From Haplosporangium gracile (Eukaryota > Mortierellomycota > Mortierellomycetes > Mortierellales > Mortierellaceae), in the NCBI GenBank assembly GCA_015499985.1, contig JAAAUF010000553.1, forward strand, positions 2,203 through 26,496: a stretch of 24,294 nt of DNA. The letters are read 5' to 3'. Position numbers and translations under genes: made by a program. The notes under the pieces were generated by a model. That model did no database searches. It was not told where the DNA came from and was given only the letters and a program-made list of their open reading frames with translations. Positions 1 through 10,500 of this stretch are shown in pieces; the first letter of the stretch is position 1; every line of letters begins with the position of its first letter.

Positions 1-336
1 CGAAGGCGTGCCTTTGACTTGTTGGGCGCAAAGATCGTCAGTAGTAAAACAAAAATGATAGCGTCAATCGCCGCCATAAATCCGTTAGTTTCGAATGACT
101 CTTCTTGACTCGGCAATGGTCATAACTGCGGCAACTCGCAAAAATCGTAGAAAAGGCGTATACTGATGAATGAATGTCTCTCCACAGCGTGTTTATTCTC
201 ATGCCATGATAGTCGCGGAAGTTGTATAATTTGTGAAAAGGTGTGGTAGTTGAATGTCAATGCAAAAATTCCCGTCCCTGATGGTATCCTCTTTTTCTTT
301 TCTCTCGTCGTCGTTGATTGATAATCCGTGCTCGCT
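1..336. other. 3' flank of PRS1, no gene seen
   Basis: No convincing coding region is seen on either strand. On the minus strand an AATAAA motif lies at 192-197, about 140 bases past the PRS1 stop codon, and is the likely polyadenylation signal of that gene. The rest is AT-rich, low in information, and probably PRS1 3' UTR plus intergenic DNA. Confidence 0.5.
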
Positions 337-2470
337 TTAGTTCTTGGGAACCTGGGAAAAGAGATAACTGATACTCTCGCCATTGTGTGTTCTGCGGATA
401 GCCTCAGAAAGGGTGGCACTGATATCAAGCACAACCAACTTGGAGCAGAGAGCACGCTTCTCGATGGGGATAGGGTAGGTGTTGGTCACGACAATCTTGT
501 GGACGTTCGAGCACTCCTCAATCTGGCGCAACGAGTTTCCGCTAAGGATACCGTGCGTCGCAATGATGTACACCTGCTTGGCTCCGTGGCTGACCAAGTT
601 GTCCGCTGCCTCCAAGAACGAGTGGCAACCATCAATCATATCATCCTAATTACAATAAGCATTGTGGATAAAAAGACAACGGAGTATTAATACCTGCATG
701 AATCTGGTGACCTTTGCTCTTCGTTTCCTCTTTCTCAGCAAACACTGTCCATATTGACAATACCCCTCCTTATTCTTCTCCATGTCTTTGCATATTTCTC
801 AGACGGCATTGTCAATATACATCTCTGCAAGAAATCAAGCGACGGCTCCCAAACAAAAACAAGAACAAAGACTTACGACAATGAAGCAGACTTTGTCCTG
901 GACATCTCCGACAAGGGTCATCAATGAGGTCTCGTCAGCAGCCTCGGCGCGGTGAACTTCATGACCAGTCTCGGCATCGACCATGCTATCATCATCATCA
1001 TCCTCTTCCTCCAAACGGTTGTAAATGTTTTCGGGTTTTGAGAGCGAGTGGTCAGGGTCCTGAGCATGGCCCTTCCTGGTCCTGTCCATGTGAATCAACG
1101 CAAAGTCGATGTTGAGACGGTCTGCCAACGAGGTCACCCTATTATTCCATCACATTTTAATAAGAGACCTTCGTATTAGTAACTGAAAGTCAATCATTGA
1201 ACTATTGTTGAAATAGTTCTCTTTGTTGTTGTTTTCTCTAAAAAAAATGTATCCGTGCGAAAGGAACATTTGCGTGATTCCTTGCCGTTTTGACGCATTA
1301 TTCTTCTTCTTCTCTCTTACCTCTTAGCTCCTCCAGCATTCTTACTGACAACGACACCGTTCTCCCAATCGTCAACGTGCTCCTGGATCCACTTGCCGAT
1401 AGTGGGCTCGGCATACAAGTTGTCGACAGGGAGATTGAAGAATCCCTGCATCTGCGAGGCATGCAAGTCCATGGTGATGATATGGTCGACTCCTGAAATC
1501 GAAAGGATGTTAGCCACCACTGTTGTTGTAATTTTAAATGGAAAACGTAATGGTTAGGCAAGGTCGTCGTAGCGAAAAGTCAAGTAGCAATTGCAAACAA
1601 GAAGGTATTTCAATTGATTATAGAGCAAAATTGCTTACACTTGGCGGCGATGGCACCACGGTGCTTCTTCTTCTTAGACTGCTTAGAGTAAGGGAAGTAA
1701 GGGATGACGGCTGTAATACGCTGAGCAGAGGAACCCTTGCAGGCATTGATCATGATCAGGAGCTCCATGAGAGAGTCGTTGATCTTGGGGGATCCGGACT
1801 GGATAATGTAGACATCTTCGTTACGGACAGAGACACCTAAATCGAGAGAAGCCGATTATTGTAAACAACATACACATTCGGGTCCAGGTCAGTATTATAG
1901 ATAGATCTCGGACACTATCCTCGTTGAAATAATCCATAAAGTATCGGATGAAACATCATCGTCTCTCTTGTCCTTTTCATTCCCCATCCCCACAAAAGAA
2001 GAGAAGCGAATGCTCCCTGTTTGTGCTGTGTCGCCGATGATGTTGTTGTTGTTTGTCCTTTTTTCTTTCCTGTGCTCGTGTGTCTGAATCCAAGGCTAAT
2101 TTTCTTTGTTGGCTGGATTGCATTAGTCCTGATATGCACGCTTAGCACTCTTCGTCTCGGGATACAACTTTTCGTTGTTATAAAAACAGTGACAACAATT
2201 AGTCTTCAATTGAAAGTCATAGCCATCCTCACTCTTCCTTTTTTTTTACCCCTTCTTGCAAGCTAAAACCTGCAAGGGTCCGTTGATGTCGAAAGAGAAG
2301 GATGAAGAGAAAGGAAAGAGAAGGAAAGGAGACGTTACCAATTTCGACAGAAGTCTCCTTGTTCTTGAACTGGGACAGCTTGACTGCACCGGGCTCGACA
2401 CCGAGGCGACCGGTGATCAAATTAGTGAGCTCGGGGTGGGAAGAGCCTCCAAAGACCTTTGTTTTCCTCA
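337..2470 (-). CDS. PRS1: Ribose-phosphate pyrophosphokinase subunit, PRS1-type
   Basis: The family makes PRPP from ribose-5-phosphate and ATP in the cytosol for purine, pyrimidine, His and Trp synthesis. Exons (minus strand, 5' to 3'): 2470-2339, 1836-1639, 1519-1321, 1138-877 and 645-337, all with GT-AG junctions. With one A from an upstream exon these give 1101 nt, or 366 residues. Residues 128-136 carry the divalent-cation/PRPP synthetase signature (DLHASQMQG). The protein resembles yeast Prs1 rather than the catalytic Prs2-4 type: the ATP-binding segment reads [11 protein letters not shown], the loop after LIH has Met194 where active enzymes have Lys, and the ribose-phosphate loop is [10 protein letters not shown] (265-274) instead of DDxxDTCGT. 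An acidic insertion of about 50 residues (about 200-249) sits in the catalytic flexible loop, like the non-homologous region of yeast Prs1. I infer a regulatory or weakly catalytic partner in a PRS heteromer. The start codon is unusual: genomic sequence reads AATAG-TG-AGG, so the A of ATG must come from an upstream exon. Confidence 0.9.
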
Positions 2471-3046
2471 CTATTGTCCGTAGAAAGAGCAAGAACGGAG
2501 AGTAGTTAGCTATCTAAACCCACTCTGATTCTCTCGGCCCAAGTCCTGTCTCGAAAGACAAAACGGACAAAAAAAAAAAGAGTGACAAGGCTAGAAAGGG
2601 TTATGAAGAAGTACTTTTTTCCTGGTATTCCGACACTTTGTGGGCAAGGGGGTAAGAAGGGGGGTGTATGTGATTGAAAGAGTGGAGAGAAGGAATGCAA
2701 GCCGGAAGAAGGGGGACAAGGAATGAATGAAGAAGTGGACCGTTGTGCAGTGTGAATGCAATGAAGAGTAAAGAAGAAAAGAAGAAGAGTCCGTGGACAA
2801 AGGGACAGAACACATAAAAAAAAAACTTTTGTTTTCCTCCCAACCGCGTGTGGATGTGGCTGGTGAACAAGTAGCAAGCCAAATCACCGAAGAAGCAAAG
2901 TAAGGGAAGATACAGTCACAATTTTCTAAAGATTGGCTCATTTTGTGCGGAAGCTTTGAAAGAGGGCAGCAACCTACTGAACACTTCTTTTTATTCTTCA
3001 GCTTTCTCCCACACGCACAGGCACACGCGCACACTCTCTGATAATC
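2471..3046. promoter_or_regulatory. Divergent promoter region between PRS1 and the RRM gene
   Basis: This 576-bp stretch separates two divergently transcribed genes and should hold both promoters. On the minus strand it must contain a PRS1 5' exon ending in A. A CTAAC branch-site motif (2504-2508, minus) lies before the PRS1 acceptor at 2471-2472. Candidate donors preceded by A are at 2614 (GTACTT) and 2523 (GTGGGT). Long purine/pyrimidine tracts occur at 2640-2830. Open frames here overlap the promoter, match nothing I know, and are probably chance. Confidence 0.55.
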
Positions 3047-3415
3047 ATGTCTGGTGCCAACAAGTTGTTCATTAGCGGTTTGTCCTGGGGCACCAATGAA
3101 GCATCCCTTTGCTCTGCATTCGGCGAGTACGGCCACGTCCTCGAGGCCACCGTCGTCAAAGATCGCGACACCAGCCGCTCCCGTGGCTTCGGCTTCGTCA
3201 CTTTTCCTGACAGCAACAGCGCCAATGCTGCTCTCAATGGGCTCAATAATCAGGAGCTCGAAGGTCGCGTGATTAGGGTCGGTTTTGCCTCCACGCACTC
3301 CAACACCGACGGCAGCCGTGGTGGCAACAACAACCAGCAGAGAGGTGCCAGTGGCTATGGCGGTTACCGGAGTGGTGGATCTGGTGGTGGATGCTATACC
3401 ACTGGCGGCTACTAA
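3047..3415 (+). CDS. Glycine-rich RNA-binding protein with one RRM
   Basis: A 122-residue protein encoded by a single exon. One RRM spans about residues 5-82, with RNP2 LFISGL near the N-terminus and RNP1 RGFGFVTF at about 47-54. A short Gly/Ser/Tyr-rich tail follows (about 85-122), rich in GGY and SGG. This is the layout of small glycine-rich RNA-binding proteins (plant GRP7 and animal CIRBP/RBM3 class), which bind mRNA and often respond to cold or stress; the particular role is not readable here. The start is the first ATG after a CA-rich leader. It is the only housekeeping gene in the window without introns, and it is transcribed away from PRS1. Confidence 0.88.
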   Translation: MSGANKLFISGLSWGTNEASLCSAFGEYGHVLEATVVKDRDTSRSRGFGFVTFPDSNSANAALNGLNNQELEGRVIRVGFASTHSNTDGSRGGNNNQQRGASGYGGYRSGGSGGGCYTTGGY

Positions 3416-3951
3416 GGAGGCGAAAAGGGTCAGTCTGGTCACTCCGACGGCGAGTGGATCTGCAACTGAATATTTCTTGTCGTCGTCGTCTCGGACCATG
3501 TGCTGAGGAGAAACCCACACCTCACCGTGTGGCCTCTTTTCATCACAATGTTTTCTTCGGTTTTGGATATTCTCTCGGTTTCCTCTCTCATTTTTCCTTT
3601 ATTCCTTTCTTTTTCGATCATTTATTTATTGTCTTCCAATACCCAGCACAGAAAAGTCAATTTTAGCAGCTTCGTCCATGTTGCCCCTTCTTTATACCCA
3701 AAAAAAAATACCCCATTCAAACAACAAAAGGCAGATTCGTCCTCTCATATATCTGTACTTTTCCTGTCTTTCTTTTCTCTCATCGTTTCTTTTTTATCGT
3801 TTTCGTTTTATACATCAAAATTGTAGTCCAGTTTCTTGTATATACCAGTCGTGTCTTTCAACTGTTACTCCGAACGAAAGCAAAAATAAAAGCCAACATC
3901 CTCGAGTGAAAGAAACAAAAAAATAATAATTTACTCATCAGCAGCCTCGGC
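3416..3951. other. 3' UTR of the RRM gene and convergent intergenic DNA
   Basis: No coding sequence is supported. The region is strongly T/C-rich. An AATAAA at 3885-3890 on the plus strand is a plausible polyadenylation signal about 470 bases past the RRM stop, implying a 3' UTR longer than the coding region. It lies only about 60 bases from the stop codon of the convergent FYR-domain gene, so the two 3' UTRs probably overlap. Confidence 0.45.
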
Positions 3952-5498
3952 CTATAACCGCTTCTGCTCCTCTTGCTCCTCCTGCTCCTCTACTGCTTGC
4001 GCCTCGGCCTTGACTTGTTCAAATGTCTGATACCCCTCCAGACTCTCAATCATCTTTTGGGTAATCGGGTCCGAGAACCCAAAAAACAACGGCCCACTGA
4101 TCCTTGTTCCTTTGGAGGAACTCGCCAGACATACCTTCGTCCACGGCAAAGTCGGGCTCGACCCTTCAAATACCCTGCCACTCGCAGACTCGACAATAAA
4201 GATCGGTCCCTCTGGCCCCTCCTTAATGTACATCATATACCGCTCTCGAAAATAGAACTTTTCTGCCCTGTATCCGATCGGATATGGATGCTTGAAAAGG
4301 CTCTACAGGATGGAGAGAGATTAGAGGTTTCGTAGGTTAGAAGTAATTGACGCGAAAGCATTAAAAAACGTGTTTGTCATTTTAAATGAAAAATCACAAG
4401 TTGGCAGGGAACATACTCCGCCTCCGCTCCAGTATTTCAGTTTGTTCTTCTCGCCCTTATAAATGCTGCCCAGCTCCCATATTGTCGTCGCAATACTTCC
4501 TATTGAGTACCATTGATGAATATTCAGTGTTAGCAATGGCATCCTCTTTGACAACAATTAAATTATCCTCCGAGTATATGCAAAAAGGAGTAAAAACACT
4601 TGCCTACTGTGAGAGGAGCCGTTGCACTTGGAATCTCGACCTCCATTGTGAATCCAGTGGTCTGTTTCCGACCCTTCCAAAGCGATCTCGAATACTCTCC
4701 CAACTTGGATGGCGGAGCCTCACCCTCACCACTGCCCTTACCCTCCTCGCCTTCGTCCTCATTTTTGCCCGTCCTGCCATTCAAGCTTCTCTCAAGGGCC
4801 TCCAAATCCACCTTCGATTCAGTTGCAGCCTCGCCTCGTATCCGCTTGGACGCTCGCGTCGCCGCCGGTGCCGATGCCGTCGCCTTCCTCCAGGAAATTT
4901 TGTTCAATGCAAACCTCCTTCCTTTTTTGGGTTCCTTTGATCTGGTCCCGTCATTGTATTCGCCGTCGCTGCTAGCATCGTCGTTGTCTTCATAGTCGTC
5001 GCTATTGCTCTTGGTGACGGATGGGAATGTCTTTCGAGCAATGGACTTGTTGAGCCCAAGCTCCTCTAGTAACCGCTGATTCTCCAGGATGTTGCGTTTC
5101 CGCTGAGCCTCATAATCCACCTCCTCAATCTCTTCTTGGACCACCAGGGATTCAACAATTTCTTCCACAGTCTTGCTCTCTGCCTTCAACTGATGGTTCT
5201 CCTCAGCGTCCTTGTCACCGTCGTTGTCTAGGTTCTTTGCTCCGTCTTGGTTGTCCTCGAAAGTGTAATCGTTGTTGTCACTGTCATCATCGCTGCTGTC
5301 AGGTGTGCTCTTCCTTGTACGCTTGAAAGAACGCCTCCTCCGACCGCTGAACGAGGTATTAGTCCGTTTCTTGTCGTGATCCTTGGGTGATGCTGATGCT
5401 GAGGTTGGGTTGGTAGTTGTGATGTTAACGACGGCTTCCTGTGCGTTTTCCCGTTTCGAGGGGATGAGGAATGCAGGGTCTATGCAGCCTTGCAACAT
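3952..5498 (-). CDS. FYRN/FYRC-domain nuclear protein, TBRG1-like
   Basis: Exons (minus strand): 5498-4604, 4499-4417 and 4302-3952, totalling 1329 nt and 442 residues, with start ATG at 5498-5496 and stop TAG at 3954-3952. The first ~300 residues are low complexity: basic stretches (RRRRSFKRTRK), acidic D/E/N-rich stretches and a short predicted helix near 'EEIEEVDYEAQRKRN'. The C-terminal part has the FYRN pattern (YPIGYR at 333-338, a hydrophobic strand, GPIFIVES) followed by FYRC (SPTLPW, then SGPLFFGFSDPITQKMIESL). FYRN/FYRC pairs occur in MLL/KMT2, some JmjC demethylases and TBRG1. No SET, JmjC or PHD is present, so TBRG1-like is closest, suggesting a chromatin or nuclear role. Intron 1 (4603-4500) appears to be GC-AG: the donor is GTAG|GCAAGT and a CTAAC branch site is at 4529-4533. 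No GT donor keeps the frame. Intron 2 (4416-4303) is GT-AG, phase 0. Confidence 0.82.
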
Positions 5499-6350
5499 GT
5501 TGCGATGAGAGCGGGAAATTAGTCAAGGTGGTGATGATCAACAAATGTAAGAGTGTGTTTTGGTGGCACTCGTCTGGCTTTTAACCTGGTAGGAGACTAA
5601 GTGACTGGCGTTCGGCTAAAATCAAAATTCAGGGACAGAATTACAGAACAACAAAAAACGCGACGCGATCATTTTTCATTAGTGTTTCACTACTTTTCAA
5701 CGCGTATACATTCCTTACCTTCCTTGCTTTCTGGCGCCGGCAAGTGCCCTTCGGGATGTATTTGGGGCTCTCTGCACTGTTACAGCAAGCCGCTAGTAAT
5801 TATGGCTGTGGGAAGGGGCTTTTTTAGCTGTTTGTTTGGCGCTTTGTTCCATTGTACTCGCTGCTTCATCAGCAAAAGCGAAAAGCAAGAAAAAAAAAGG
5901 CGTGCAAGAGAGATTAAGAGCATCGGCCACCATCGACCATCGAATTGCACAGGCCGCAGCACGCCCTCTTTTTTTTCTTTCCTTCCTTATTTACACTTCA
6001 CAGTACTTTCACTCATTAAATTTATTGTCCATCGCCTTTTCCTTCTTCCCCATCACCCAACAGTATTCCAACCTTCATTCTAATCACTTTTTTGGTCATC
6101 TAAACAACCAACCTTTTCCCTCACTTGACTTCTTCCACCGCTAATCGTCACTCTCAGTCTCACCCGCACGATACGTTTGTCAGTTTAGTACCAGTTCAAC
6201 CGCCGAGCACCCTTTCTCTTGTGGTAATTCAGCCAAATATATTTTACTTCCATGAGCAACGGCACTTGGTCCTTACCTCGCACTTGAGAGAAAGGGACTT
6301 TGAACTTATCATCGCCTTCATGATTGATGACATTCAATAGAAAGCCTATC
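5499..6350. other. Intergenic region between the FYR gene and the NLR locus
   Basis: No recognisable gene was found on either strand. It presumably contains the FYR gene promoter on the left and the original NLR promoter on the right. Open frames here are short, T-rich on the plus strand, and resemble no family I know. No inverted repeats or RNA genes were noticed. Confidence 0.4.
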
Positions 6351-7598
6351 ATGACCAAAGACTCGAATCCAACTTCGCCAGGGGCTTTCCCTCAACCCGT
6401 CGTCGACATCGAAAATGCAGTCGCCATCACCGCCGTCACTGCTTTAAACAATAATAACCCCAACTTTCACTAAGAACTTTCCTAGGCCCGCTCATAAGGC
6501 AGAGTTGCCTCAAAACCAGGAACGTATCGAAAAGACTGAGCAGCTGACCTACTGCAGCACTTTGCTCCTCCAGAGTGCATCATCATCCAATTTGGGCAAA
6601 GCTGAACTGAAGTGGCTGAAAGAGATGGACAAGGACCCCACGGAGCAGGATCGTCTGCGTTGAATCGCTACCAGGATGGTGGAAGAGTTTGTCCCGAACG
6701 TCCCCAGCAGGAGCTCTGTCGAGATTGCTGAGACTGTTGCCCTCGGTCCTGTTCTGGAGAAGGAGCCGTACCGCGAGTTACTATCGTCCATAATAGGAAC
6801 TTTTGACGACGCTCGTCTCCTGGACGGCAACCTACTCCAAGGACTTGATTGAGGTCCTCAGGGTCCTCAGGGTTCGTCTGCAAAGAACTCACGGTCAGTC
6901 GCCCGAGTATGCCTACCAATTTGTTTTGGCTGTCGCGCGGATCTTGGATGTGATGGCGGAGCACGACGTCAAGGGTTTGGATCGAGTTGTCGAGCACGAG
7001 CCACTGTCGCGTGTTTTGTCAGCCTTAATGGGCAGCTCGGATCCTTACATGATGTATCAGGCCTGCTCTGCCTTCCAGGCCCCTACAGTATGTCCCCGAC
7101 AACGAAACTCCCCCGCAGGCAATCCTTCGTCACTCAGCCGGAGTTGCTGAGGGCTTCATCAACATCACGGCCGTGACCAAACTGGACCTTTGAGCTGTTC
7201 TTGAGGGACTCATCAGCCTCCAAGACGCTCTCAGTAGCACCTTTAATGTTGCTAGTACTGCCTACGGTGGTGCTTTCTCACTGATGGAAAGTGGTCAAGG
7301 CGTCCTGGAAACTCTCAAGCAGAAATATGGAGCTGGAATGAAGCAACCTTGGTACGTTACCGTACGGGCCGTCCACGCACTTGCCCAAGCTGGTCAGCTC
7401 AAGAACTTCAACCGGCTCATCTGTGAGGCATCCTGTCGTCATGATCCCTTGTTCCAGTAGGGTATCTGCCAGCTGCTGGGTGAGATCGCAGCTGATGCCA
7501 TTTGGGATACCGCCGTTCGCCTGCAAGCTGTCGACTTCATTAAGCAGCTCTACAACAACGATGCAGACTGGGAGCGGGACGAGAATGTCAAGTCATGG
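6351..7598 (+). pseudogene. Decayed 5' part of a NACHT-WD40 receptor gene
   Basis: Reading across lesions, this stretch matches the helical N-terminal region I recall from Mortierella NACHT/WD40 proteins (for example TRMVEEF, VALGPVLEKEPYRELL, FQ-GICQLLGEIA). The putative original start is ATG 6351-6353. Six lesions are visible: a +1 shift at about 6466-6470, TGA at 6661-6663 where relatives have Trp, a +1 shift at about 6844-6847, a +1 shift at about 7080-7083, TGA at 7191-7193, and TAG at 7458-7460 where relatives have Trp. A 9-bp tandem repeat (GGTCCTCAG twice, 6853-6870) lies where relatives, as I remember them, have about 17 more residues, so a small deletion is possible. After 7460 the frame is open and runs straight into the large downstream ORF. 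An alternative is that introns remove some lesions, but several fall inside conserved coding sequence. Confidence 0.72.
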
Positions 7599-10500
7599 AT
7601 GATCAATATCCTTTGCCATCTTAGTGCCTCTGATGACCAAGCTGTCAGTACTAGCGCTGGTGCGATGCTCAAGTCTGTCGACCAGGACAAACTCACCACC
7701 CTCAGTCGTCCTCACCCACTGAAGAACCGTCTCTCTCCGCCTACATCGTCGCCTCTACTCTCCCGAGTTTTAGATATACCCGACGTCGAGTATGATCTTC
7801 ATAAGTTAAAGCTGTCGCGATTTGAGGAACGCAGGGAAGGTGTCTACATTCCTCCGCAGGCGAAACCGAGCTTAAAAGCGGGCGATGACACCTTATTTCC
7901 GCTCATGGAGAAGGTCTTGGAGTTCCTGTCCGGCAATCGCCAAGTCCTTCTTTTGTTGGGAGATTCTGGTGCTGGAAAGTCGACATTCAATCTCGAGCTG
8001 GAGCATACCCTGTGGAAGAACTACAAGAAGTACGGGCCGATTCCCCTGTACATTGGCCTCCCTACGGTCGACGATCCGGCACACGACCTCATCGAGAAGC
8101 AGTTGCAGTGCCTCAACTTTACGGCGGACCAGATCCATGAGATGAAGTTGCACCGAAAGTTCACTCTCATTTGCGATGGATACGACGAAAGTCAGCTCAA
8201 GGGCAACATCCACACGACGAACCAGTTCAACCAGCCAGGACAGTGGAAGGTCAAGATGGTCATTAGCTGCCGCACCCAGTACCTCGGACAGAATTACCGT
8301 TCCCGATTTCAGCCTCAGCCTGATGATAGGTACCAGAGTGCGGCGACAGACCTCTTCCAGGAGACGGTCGTCGCAGCGTTCACGAGAGCTCAGATTCAGC
8401 AGTATGTTGAGAAGTACATCGAGTTGGCTGCGCACGATGTACTTCAAGACAGGTCGCCTTGGACAGCCCAGGAGTACATGGAGGCGCTGATTAACATCCC
8501 CCATCTCATAGATCTCGCCTCCAACCCCTTTCTTTTGACACTGGCCCTGGATGCTCTTCCTTCCGTTGTTGAATCCAATAAGAATCTCTCGTCGATCCGC
8601 ATTACGCGTGTTCAGCTCTACGACAGCTTCGTCAAGCGATGGCTGAAGGTCAATCGGAAGAGACTGGAAGGCAGTCTACTGAGCGCCCAGGAGCGAGAAG
8701 AATTGGCCCAGCTCATCGAGGATAACTTTTCCTACCACGGCATACACTACCAGAAAGATCTTTCCAGGGCGATCTTCATGGATCATGCAGGAAACCCGAT
8801 CGTCAAGTACACTCATCTCCGGGACAAGGGCACTTGGAAGGCTAAATTCTTCAGTCCCAGTGGCCAAGCAAAGTTGCTCCGAGAGTCTAGTACGGTGATG
8901 CGGTCCGGCGGCCACTTTCGGTTCCTTCATCGGTCTCTTTTAGAGTACTTTTATTCCAGGACTATTTTTGATCCTCTTGATTACGACGCTGATGCGGAGG
9001 GGTCTGAGGAACGAGCGCAGGTTTACGACTTTAAGACCAGTCTAGCGCGGAGGAGCATTATCGAGGAACCCTCGATCGTTCAATTTTTAGCGGAGCGAGT
9101 GCTGCAGGATCCACCGTTTAAACAACAACTCCTGGATTCGATTGAGGAGTCGAAAACGGGTGTTGAGGTGGAGTTGAAGCAGGTTGCGGCGGCGAACGCT
9201 ATTACGATTCTTGTCAGGGCTGGCGTCGATTTCTGCGGTGCCGACCTCCAGGGTATCAAGATTCCAGGCGCAGATCTCTCTGATGGTCAATTCGACCATG
9301 CAGAGTTCCAGGGCGCCAAATTGACGGGCGTCAACCTCGCTCGGAGTTGGTTGAGGCAGGTGGATATGAGTGGTGCACAGATGGACGGCGTGAGATTTGG
9401 AGAGCTGCCCTACCTTGCTGCAGACGATTCTACTTCCGCCTGTGATTATTCACCCGACGGAAAGCTGCTTGCTGTCTCTGTGTTAAACGGAGCCATTGAC
9501 GTTTACGAGACGACAACCTGGTCCAAGGTTCATCAGCTCAGAGGATATATTGGAGGGAGCAGCGACGTCACATTTTCGGCAGATAGTCAGCGTATCGTTT
9601 CTGCGGGCAAGAACAAGGACATGACGGCCCGTGTGTGGGAGAGCAATGGTAGTGAGGAGGCATTGTTGGTCTTGGAAGGGCATACCAGCAGCTTGTTTGG
9701 CACGTCGTTTTCTCCATGTGGGAAGAAGGTCGTTTCGTGCAGCTATGATAAGACGATCCGGTTGTGGGATGCGCAGACTGGAGAATGTCTTTTTGTTATG
9801 GAGGGACACACCGATGCCGTCAGGAGCGTCCGATTTTCGGCCGATGGGCGAACACTCGTCTCGGGTAGTGATGATAAAACAGTTCGGTTCTGGAATGCGG
9901 AGACCGGAGAGGCTGGTGCCATTTGGACGTCTCCCGTTGGAGCGGTGAGGTGTCTTGCGTATTCTCCCAATGGACGATGGGTCGCTACCGGACATCACTA
10001 TGGAGATGCATTACTCTGGGACACTGCTACTGGGAAGCCGAGCGCTAAGCTGTATGGCCACACCCGCGATCTCACTAGCGTTGTCTTCTCGGCCAGCAGT
10101 CAGTGGCTCGCTTCTTCGGCCGATGATCAATCAGTGAAGTTGTGGGATGTGTCGTCGGGCACGCTTGTCGCCACCTTGAACGGCCATAATGACAGTGTCT
10201 ACAAAGTTGCCTTTGCCCCAAACGAACGGCAGATCGCATCCGTGGGAGCGGACAAGAAGGTGCGTCTGTGGGACGTGAATTCGAGCGAGTCGATATCGTC
10301 GGGCCTTCAAGCACCCTCGCCACAAGATCAACGAGTCAGCATTTTAGCGCTGGCGTACACCCTTGACGGTGGAGCCATTTTTACTATTGACGACGACTTG
10401 GTCATTCGGCGGTGGGATCGTGAGACACTGGCGGCGGGAAGTGGAGGAGTAGGGGGAGGATTATACGTGTCCAACCTGCACAGCAATTATATCGAAGGCA

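Noticed and set aside
2591..3520. 309-codon open frame on the minus strand
   Set aside because: It runs antisense through the well-supported RRM gene and then across the divergent promoter. Its composition follows reverse-complemented Gly/Ser codons and T/C tracts, and it has no family resemblance.
5601..6340. Several 70-160 codon open frames before the NLR locus
   Set aside because: They are T/C-rich with no recognisable motif, splice pattern or start context; best read as leader and intergenic DNA.
9483..9998. 171-codon open frame opposite the WD40 region
   Set aside because: A shadow of the WD40 coding strand, with no independent support.
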